Positions 58,785 through 64,000 of a stretch of 64,000 nucleotides of DNA are shown here, in pieces (position 1 is the stretch's first letter; every line of letters begins with the position of its first letter). Below the pieces are notes generated by a model. That model was not told the DNA's origin. It saw only the letters and a list, made by a program, of their open reading frames with translations, and made no database searches. The translations under genes and the position numbers were made by a program. Source of the DNA: Actinacidiphila guanduensis (GTDB lineage Bacteria; Actinomycetota; Actinomycetes; Streptomycetales; Streptomycetaceae); NCBI RefSeq assembly GCF_900103985.1, contig NZ_FNIE01000001.1:729582-793581 (forward strand), written 5' to 3'.

Positions 58785-59390
58785 TCAGCCGTCGGCGCGG
58801 TCGGCGTTTCCGGGGGACACTGCCGCGGCGTGGCTGACCAGCGCGGCGCGCACGGACTCGTACGGGGCGGGGCTGCGCAGGGCGCGGGAGGTGATCATCG
58901 CCCCCTGAACACCGGCGATCACCGCGTCGGCGAGCACCTGTGCGTCACCGCTCCCCATCCCGAAGGCCACGAAGTGGAAGGCCAGCCGGTCTGTCATCTC
59001 GGCGAACGCCCGGCGCCCGGCCTCGGCCATCTCGGCCGACTCCTGCGTGGCTCCCTCGGTCACCAGCGGCGCGACACCGCAGCCCCTCCCGTAGTCGCCG
59101 GCGATCATGCCGTCACGCCCCATGTCGACGTAGCACTCGATCAACCGGCGTGTGTCGGTGGCCTGATCGGCGGCCCGGTCGATGATCCCGATCTGCTCCG
59201 CGGCGTGGGCCTGGGCGGCCTCGATCGCCAGCTGCGTCTTCCCCCCAGGGAAGTGGAAGTAGACCGAGCCGCGGGACGCGCCGCTGGCCTGGAGTACATC
59301 GGCGAAGGACGTCGCGTGGTAGCCCCGCTGCCGGATCAGTTCCTTGGCAGTCTGCACCATATTCCGCCTCGTGTCCGTCCGCTTCCCCAC
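58785..59390 (-). CDS. TetR-family regulator
   Basis: 201 residues with helix-turn-helix FADVLQASGASRGSVYFHFPGGKTQL and a C-terminal domain containing RGCGVAPLVTEG. A palindrome lies 25 bp upstream of its start and faces a plus-strand hydrolase pseudogene and an SDR, its likely former targets. Confidence 0.9.
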   Translation of the reverse strand: MGKRTDTRRNMVQTAKELIRQRGYHATSFADVLQASGASRGSVYFHFPGGKTQLAIEAAQAHAAEQIGIIDRAADQATDTRRLIECYVDMGRDGMIAGDYGRGCGVAPLVTEGATQESAEMAEAGRRAFAEMTDRLAFHFVAFGMGSGDAQVLADAVIAGVQGAMITSRALRSPAPYESVRAALVSHAAAVSPGNADRADG

Positions 59391-59414
59391 TGCGCGTGCT
59401 CCCCGGATGCCCGA

Positions 59415-59442
59415 ATACTATGTATGTTGACCTACATACTAT
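59415..59442. promoter_or_regulatory. Operator-like palindrome in the TetR/hydrolase promoter
   Basis: ATACTATGTATG (59415-59426) mirrors CTACATACTAT (59432-59442) around TTGAC, giving an imperfect AGTATGTA-type inverted repeat, in an AT-rich island between divergent genes. Confidence 0.6.
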
Positions 59443-59500
59443 CCGACGGGAAACCGAGGCCGAGCCCATCTCCCGACGCGCAGAAGGAGGGACCTCCGGT

Positions 59501-59774
59501 ATGGCCCTGCCCGCTCTCGTCCTCGTCCACGGCGCCTTCGACCGCAAGGAGGTGTGGGACGGCACTGACCCGGGCGGCCCGGCAGGGCAGCGCGCACGCG
59601 TACGTCATGGGCGAGAAGGACGCCGGCCTTCCCCGGGCCATGCGCGAGAAGTTCGACGCGCGAGCGGGAAATGTGCGCCGCACGGACACCCCGCACTCCC
59701 CTTTCCTCTCACGCCCTGCCGAGACCGCGGCACTGCTCCGGGAGGCGCTCACCGGTGAGCCGGTGAGCCGGTGA
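59501..59774 (+). pseudogene. Alpha/beta hydrolase pseudogene with internal deletion
   Basis: A well-placed GAAGGAGG and ATG (59501) start a normal alpha/beta hydrolase N-terminus (MALPALVLVHGAFDRKEVWD). After about 20 codons the frame is lost. A second frame, to the stop at 59772-59774, gives the matching C-terminus (AHAYVMGEKDAGLPRAMREK and PHSPFLSRPAETAALLREAL). The nucleophile region between, about 150 residues in intact homologues, is missing. So the gene has a large deletion plus a frameshift. Confidence 0.7.
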
Positions 59775-59881
59775 GAAGAGCGCAGGGGCCGGAACAGCCG
59801 GAAAGCCGCGCCCGACACGGCGCTCGGCGTGCCATCGCCGGGCCGACCCCGCCCTCGCACGACCACTTCGAGGAGATCGTC

Positions 59882-60661
59882 ATGTCATCCGTACTCATCA
59901 CCGGCGCGTCACGAGGCATTGGAAGGGCCGTCGCCACCGAACTCGCGGCCCGCGGGCACCGGGTCGTCGCCACCGCCCGGCGGCCGGAGGACCTGGCCGG
60001 GCTGCCCGTCGACCAGGCGCTGCGCCTGGACGTCACCGACCCCGAGAGCATCGAGCAGGCCCTCCGGGACGCGGGCGAGATCGACGTGCTCGTCAGCAAT
60101 GCGGGGGCCACGGTGCGGGCGCCCCTGGAGAGCGTGCCCATGGCGGAGGTGGAGGCGCTGTTCGACCTCAACACCTTCGGCGCGCTGCGCGTGGCGCAGG
60201 GGGTGCTGCCGGCGATGCGCCGGCGTGGTGCGGGCCGCCTGCTGTTCGTCTCCAGCGTCCAGGGCCGGATCACCGTCCCGATGATCGGCCCCTACGCCGC
60301 CAGCAAGTGGGCCCTGGAGGCGCTGGCCGAGACACTGGCCGTCGAAGCCGGCCATTTCGGGGTCAAGGTCTCGCTCCTGCAGCCGGGTTCCGTCTCCTCC
60401 GGGGGCCCCGAGCGCGCCAAGTCCTTCTTCGCCGAGGACGACCCCTACCTCCCCCTCTTCCAGCAGTTCGGCCCCCTCCGGGGCACCGGCATCTTCGAGC
60501 CCATCACCCCGGAGGAGGTCGCCGTCGCGGTCGCCGACACCGTCGAGCGCCCGGATCCCCCGCTGCGCGTCCCCGTGGGAGCGCCGGCCCGTACGGCACT
60601 TGAGGCCCGCAAGGCGGCGTCCGAGACCGCGCCCTTCGTGCCCGTGGCCATCGACTGGTAG
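59882..60661 (+). CDS. Short-chain dehydrogenase/reductase
   Basis: 259-residue classical SDR with TGASRGIG cofactor motif, NAG, Ser in FVSSVQG and the intact YAASK catalytic pair. The C-terminal part (LLQPGSVSSGGPERAKSF) matches oxidoreductases acting on small carbonyls. GAGGAGAT precedes the ATG. It follows the hydrolase pseudogene and may share its TetR control. Confidence 0.92.
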   Translation: MSSVLITGASRGIGRAVATELAARGHRVVATARRPEDLAGLPVDQALRLDVTDPESIEQALRDAGEIDVLVSNAGATVRAPLESVPMAEVEALFDLNTFGALRVAQGVLPAMRRRGAGRLLFVSSVQGRITVPMIGPYAASKWALEALAETLAVEAGHFGVKVSLLQPGSVSSGGPERAKSFFAEDDPYLPLFQQFGPLRGTGIFEPITPEEVAVAVADTVERPDPPLRVPVGAPARTALEARKAASETAPFVPVAIDW

Positions 60662-60684
60662 CCGCCCCCGCCCAGGCGCAGAAG

Positions 60685-60720
60685 AGGGCCCCGGCGCCAC
60701 GCGGGCGGCGCCGGGGCCCT
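60685..60720. terminator. Bidirectional terminator hairpin
   Basis: Perfect 14-bp stem, AGGGCCCCGGCGCC (60685-60698) with 60707-60720, between the convergent SDR and amidase genes. Confidence 0.75.
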
Positions 60721-60729
60721 TCGCCCTGC

Positions 60730-62148
60730 TCAGGACGCGGAGGCGAGGTCGGGGTACTGGCCGCGGACGGGGCTGAGGGACTCCAGCAGTGAGGCGGCGT
60801 GCAGGATCGTCGACTCCGCGTGCAGGTTGGCGGTCAACTGGACGGCGATCGGCATGCCGTCGCTGCTCGTGCCGAACCGCATCGCCAGGGCCGGATTTCC
60901 TGTCAGGTTGAACGGGACGGTCGTCGAGCTCACGTGGAAGGCACCGACCGTCCGGCCATCGACAGTGAACTCCTCGAGCCGGTGCTTGTGGGCCGGGATC
61001 GTCGTCACCGGGAGCAGCAGGAGGTCGTACTGGTGGAAGAACCGCGCCACGCCGTCCCGGAGCCTCTCGACGGCCTGCTCGGCCAGGACGAATTCCTCCA
61101 CCGTCGTGTCGGGCATGGTGGCCACGAACTTCGTGTAGTCGAACATCTGCTCCTCATGACCGGCTGTGACTTGGCGGAAGGCCGGCTTCACCTCCATGGT
61201 GCTCAGCTTGGTCCACACCTCGAGAGGGTTGTCCCGCTCGAAGGCCGGGATGCTCACGGCGTCGACCCGGGCCCCTGCGGTCCGCAGGGCGTCGGCGGCT
61301 GCCCGGACGGTTGCCGCGACCTCCGGGTCGGTCGGGCCCAGTCCCGAGTCGACCAGCCACCCCACGCGCAGGGGCCGGTCCGGTGCCGTACCCAGACCGG
61401 TGTCGAACCGGGGCGGGGTGGTGGAGAAGCCGTCGGCGCCGTCGGGACCGGCCAGCAGACGGTAGGCGAGCGCGAGGTCGCGGACGCTGCGCGCCATGGG
61501 GCCGACGTGCCAGTTACGGCGGGGCTCCCGCGGCCAGATCCCCGTCATGGGGATGCGCCCGTGTGTCGGCTTGAAGGACGAGACTCCGGTGTCGGCGGCC
61601 GGGCCCCGCACCGAGATGGACAGGTCGGTGGCGAGTCCGAGCGGTGACATCCCGGCGGCGATCGCCGCGGACTCGCCGCCGCTCGAACCGCCGGGCGAGC
61701 GATCGAGGTCCCAGGGGTTGTTCGTCCTGCCCGTCAGGAGGTTGTCCGACTCGATCCAGTACGAGAACTCCGGGAGATTGGTCTTCGCCAGCAGGATGCC
61801 TCCGGCCTGCTTCAGGCGTGCGACGGCGGTGGCGTCCGTCTCCGGGACGCGCCCCGCGAAGATCGGCGAACCGCGCTGGGTGAGCACCCCGGCGGTGTCG
61901 AACGAGTCCTTGGCAGTGAAGGGCACGCCGTGCAGCGGTCCCACCTCCACCCCCGAAGCGAGCTGCTCGTCGGCAGCCCGCGCGGCGTCCAGCGCGCCGT
62001 CGGCGAGGGTGACGACGGCGTTGATGCGGGGGTCGACGGCCTCGATGCGGTCGAGGTGCGCCTGCACCACCTCGACCGAAGACGTCTTACCCGTACGGAT
62101 CAGTTCCGCGAGTTCGGTCGCGTCCGACCTGGTGAGGTCAGTGGTCAT
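60730..62148 (-). CDS. Amidase (amidase signature family)
   Basis: 472-residue hydrolase of C-N bonds in a small amide. The Ser-cisSer-Lys triad is intact: Lys80 (TAKDSFD), Ser155 (PGGSSGGES) and Ser179, 24 residues apart as usual. The residues before the nucleophile read Asp-Leu-Ser-Ile-Ser-Val-Arg instead of the usual Asp-x-Gly-Gly-Ser-x-Arg, so the oxyanion region is altered. An AGACCGGTCT palindrome 30 bp upstream of the start matches one before the TetR gene at 62308, the likely regulator. Confidence 0.9.
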   Translation of the reverse strand: MTTDLTRSDATELAELIRTGKTSSVEVVQAHLDRIEAVDPRINAVVTLADGALDAARAADEQLASGVEVGPLHGVPFTAKDSFDTAGVLTQRGSPIFAGRVPETDATAVARLKQAGGILLAKTNLPEFSYWIESDNLLTGRTNNPWDLDRSPGGSSGGESAAIAAGMSPLGLATDLSISVRGPAADTGVSSFKPTHGRIPMTGIWPREPRRNWHVGPMARSVRDLALAYRLLAGPDGADGFSTTPPRFDTGLGTAPDRPLRVGWLVDSGLGPTDPEVAATVRAAADALRTAGARVDAVSIPAFERDNPLEVWTKLSTMEVKPAFRQVTAGHEEQMFDYTKFVATMPDTTVEEFVLAEQAVERLRDGVARFFHQYDLLLLPVTTIPAHKHRLEEFTVDGRTVGAFHVSSTTVPFNLTGNPALAMRFGTSSDGMPIAVQLTANLHAESTILHAASLLESLSPVRGQYPDLASAS

Positions 62149-62177
62149 GATGATTCCTTTCCTGGGCCGATCGTGAA

Positions 62178-62190
62178 TTAGACCGGTCTG
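62178..62190. promoter_or_regulatory. TetR operator before the amidase
   Basis: TTAGACCGGTCTG, containing the perfect palindrome AGACCGGTCT (62180-62189), lies 30 bp upstream of the amidase ATG. Confidence 0.65.
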
Positions 62191-62307
62191 TTTTTAGGAA
62201 GCGCTGTTCGGACCGGGACGAACACCGGTCCGGGGCCGGAAGGCCCGGTGAGCGGCGGGCCCCGGCGCGGGTGGGTCTGGAGTGGGTGTGGAGGAGGAGC
62301 GGTCCGC

Positions 62308-62895
62308 TCAGACGTGCAGGACCTGGCGGGTGACCGCCAGGGCGCGGTCCAGGTGAGCGGGGTCGGCGTGGATCTTCGCGATGACGCTCGCCCCGAGCCA
62401 CATGTCGTACAGCGCCTCGGCCGTCGACCGCGGTGTGTCGTCGACCGTCACGGAGCCGTCGGCGACGCCGGCGTCGATCATGGCCTCCAGGCGGTCGATG
62501 ATCGCCGCGGTCCCGGCCTTGGTCGTGACGCGCATCGCCTCCGACAAGTCGGCGATCTCCGCGCCCAGTTTGACGACGAGGCATCCGCCCTGGCAGTCGT
62601 CGGCGGCCTGGGTGTCGTAGAAATACTGCCAGTACCTCATCAGCCGCTGCGCGGCCGTGCTGTGCGGGTCGCCGGCGATGCCGTCCATGGTCGCGAAGTA
62701 GTCGTCGAAGTAGTCCTTCATCAGCGCCTCACCGAAGGCGTCCTTCGAATCGAAGTAGTGGTAGAAGGACCCCTTCGGAACGCCGGCCTCGGCGAGTACC
62801 TCGTTGATACCCACCGCGGCATACCCCTTGGCCACGACGACGCGTCGTGCCGCGTTCAGGAGACTCCGCCGCGTTTCCACCTTGGTGACTGCCAT
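62308..62895 (-). CDS. TetR-family regulator of the amidase
   Basis: 195 residues with helix-turn-helix INEVLAEAGVPKGSFYHYFDSKDAF and a helical C-terminal domain (WQYFYDTQAADDCQGGCLVVKLGAE). It is transcribed toward the amidase on the same strand, 159 bp away. AGACC-GTCT sites lie before both genes. ATG 62895 is used; an upstream frame from 63069 has no support. Confidence 0.9.
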   Translation of the reverse strand: MAVTKVETRRSLLNAARRVVVAKGYAAVGINEVLAEAGVPKGSFYHYFDSKDAFGEALMKDYFDDYFATMDGIAGDPHSTAAQRLMRYWQYFYDTQAADDCQGGCLVVKLGAEIADLSEAMRVTTKAGTAAIIDRLEAMIDAGVADGSVTVDDTPRSTAEALYDMWLGASVIAKIHADPAHLDRALAVTRQVLHV

Positions 62896-62915
62896 GCTGC
62901 GACCGTACACCCGAA

Positions 62916-62930
62916 TAGACCAGTCGTCTA
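62916..62930. promoter_or_regulatory. TetR autoregulatory operator
   Basis: TAGACCAGTCGTCTA, symmetric as TAGAC-n5-GTCTA, lies 20 bp upstream of the TetR start and resembles the site before the amidase. The rest of the gap to 63252 holds nothing recognised. Confidence 0.6.
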
Positions 62931-63252
62931 GAGCTGGGGTGTCGTGCGGACCGGGCCCGGGCCCTCCGTGACGGTGACCTCGCCCTGGCGCACCACGTGG
63001 CCGTGGTCGCGGCCGATGTCCGCGCGGAGGTGGCGCCGCACCCGGTGTGGGTGGCGGGCCAGGGGGCACCCTGCTCGTCGGCGGCCCAGGTGTCGCCCCC
63101 CGCCCCGCCGCGGCCAGCCGCCCGGTGGCGAGGAGGGCTCCGGCGGTGGCGATGGTACCTGTGGGCCTGATCGTCCCTCCCTGGGATGATCCAGGAAGAC
63201 GGGCCTGCCTTTCCGCCGGGCCCCCACGGTGGCTGTGACCTCCCCTGTGACG

Positions 63253-64000
63253 CTAGTCGGCGGGGGCGGGGGCCGGCCGCGGGGCGTCGGCCGGGTCGGG
63301 GGTGGCCGGGTCGGGGGTGGCCGGGTCGGGGGTGGGCTGGCCGGAAGATGCGGTCGTCGAGGTCGCGGTGACGGTGGGCACGGAGGGAAGGGTCAGGGCG
63401 AGGAGTGCCGCGGCGACCAGGCCCAGCCCCGCGATGAGGAAGGCCAGCGCGTAGCCGTCGGTGAAGGCGGACGGCGGGTGTTCGGTGGTGAGGTGGTGGC
63501 GGGTGAGGGCCGTCGCCGCGGTGGACATGACCGCAAGGCCGATCGCGCCGCCGACCTGGCGGGTGGTGTTGATCAGGGCCGAGGCCAGTCCGGCCTGATG
63601 GGGCGGCATCCCCTGGGTGCCGGCCATCGCCATGGGCACGAAGGTCATACCGGTCCCGACGCCGAACAGGACGAGCGGCACCAGCAGATGGGCCGCGTAC
63701 GCGCGGTCGGGCGTGACAGTGAGGGACATCCAGATCAGACCGAAAGCCGCGACCGCCGGCCCGAGAACGAGCTGGTTGCGGACGCCGAGCCGGGCCACCA
63801 GGCGCGTCCCGAAGAACGCCCCGAGGAACGCGGTCAGCCCGATCGGCAGGAAACCGAACCCTGCTCGCAGCGGCGAGTACCCCGTCACCTGCTGGAGGTA
63901 GAGGGAGAGGAAGAAGTACCCGCCGAAGTTCGCCGAGCCGATGGCGACGGTGACCCCGTTGGCCACCGTCAGTGCCCGGCGGCGGAACACCGAGAACGGG
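63253..64000 (-). CDS. MFS drug exporter (DHA2 type), N-terminal part outside the window
   Basis: C-terminal half of a multidrug-type transporter. The frame stays open to the edge (PFSVFRRRALTVANG). About six to seven helices follow, with PLRAGFGFLPIGLTAFLGAFFG and GVGTGMTFVPMAMAGTQGMPPHQAGLASALINTTRQVGGAIG, typical of DHA2 (14-helix) exporters. The tail is Pro/Thr/Asp-rich with three DPATP units coded by a 15-bp DNA repeat (about 63291-63335). Substrate unknown. Confidence 0.88.
   Translation of the reverse strand, partial: PFSVFRRRALTVANGVTVAIGSANFGGYFFLSLYLQQVTGYSPLRAGFGFLPIGLTAFLGAFFGTRLVARLGVRNQLVLGPAVAAFGLIWMSLTVTPDRAYAAHLLVPLVLFGVGTGMTFVPMAMAGTQGMPPHQAGLASALINTTRQVGGAIGLAVMSTAATALTRHHLTTEHPPSAFTDGYALAFLIAGLGLVAAALLALTLPSVPTVTATSTTASSGQPTPDPATPDPATPDPADAPRPAPAPAD

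Noticed and set aside
63291..63335. Short tandem repeat GGTCGGGGGTGGCCG as a possible CRISPR or origin element
   Set aside because: It codes the DPATP units of the MFS tail and has no spacers; a coding repeat is the simpler reading.
1..64000. tRNA, rRNA, riboswitch or CRISPR array
   Set aside because: No cloverleaf, rRNA-like, riboswitch-like or repeat-spacer pattern was noticed by eye; a covariance-model scan was not possible.

Overview
The window is high-GC actinobacterial DNA of the Streptomyces type. GC is strongly biased to third codon positions, GTG and TTG starts are common, gene density is high, there are many TetR/LacI/XRE/LuxR-type regulators and secreted Ala/Pro-rich proteins, and it carries a DUF2630 protein and a Pkn-type kinase. 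No tRNA, rRNA, CRISPR array or intact insertion sequence was seen. All family names are recognised from motifs by eye; no database search was run.

Region 1 (1-16062) is an L-arabinose / arabinoside utilisation island. On the minus strand, a LacI-type regulator leads araB, araD and araA. A ribose-type ABC importer (binding protein plus an ATPase running off the left edge) follows. On the plus strand are a secreted clan GH-A glycosidase with a ricin-type lectin domain, a GH127 beta-L-arabinofuranosidase with its own divergent LacI regulator, and a MalEFG-type importer (binding protein and two permeases, no ATPase). A shared operator-like word, TTGTTAGCGTTCAC and variants, lies upstream of the regulator operon and of the importer. 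One exact copy lies inside the GH127 reading frame, written in otherwise avoided GTT codons. The inferred flow is extracellular release of arabinosides, import, cytosolic cleavage to L-arabinose, then AraA-AraB-AraD to D-xylulose 5-phosphate.

Region 2 (16220-32853) holds two TetR modules (an NmrA-like oxidoreductase; an epoxide hydrolase), each with a long palindrome at the regulator start. It continues with an XRE regulator behind a GACCCGGGTC array, an orphan type III polyketide synthase and a large LuxR-family ATPase regulator. A secreted protein that looks like a subtilisin-type protease lacking its catalytic domain sits beside an S53 serine peptidase. Peptide deformylase and a membrane Ser/Thr kinase close the region.

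Region 3 (32854-35803) is gene-poor: one glycosyltransferase, then about 1.2 kb of decayed DNA with apparent remnants of an IS5-type transposase, a DUF6879-like gene and a third fragment.

Region 4 (35804-64000) is a series of small regulator-target pairs: TetR with a dihydroxyphthalate decarboxylase-like protein, TetR with a membrane protein, AraC with a NimT-like exporter, LysR with a Dabb protein, MarR with an SDR and a DUF302 protein, and TetR with an amidase. Most have visible palindromic operators between the partners. Also present are a 1099-residue secreted beta-helix protein with a nearly identical internal duplication, a beta-propeller protein, a GNAT acetyltransferase, a hydrolase pseudogene, and the C-terminal part of an MFS exporter at the right edge.
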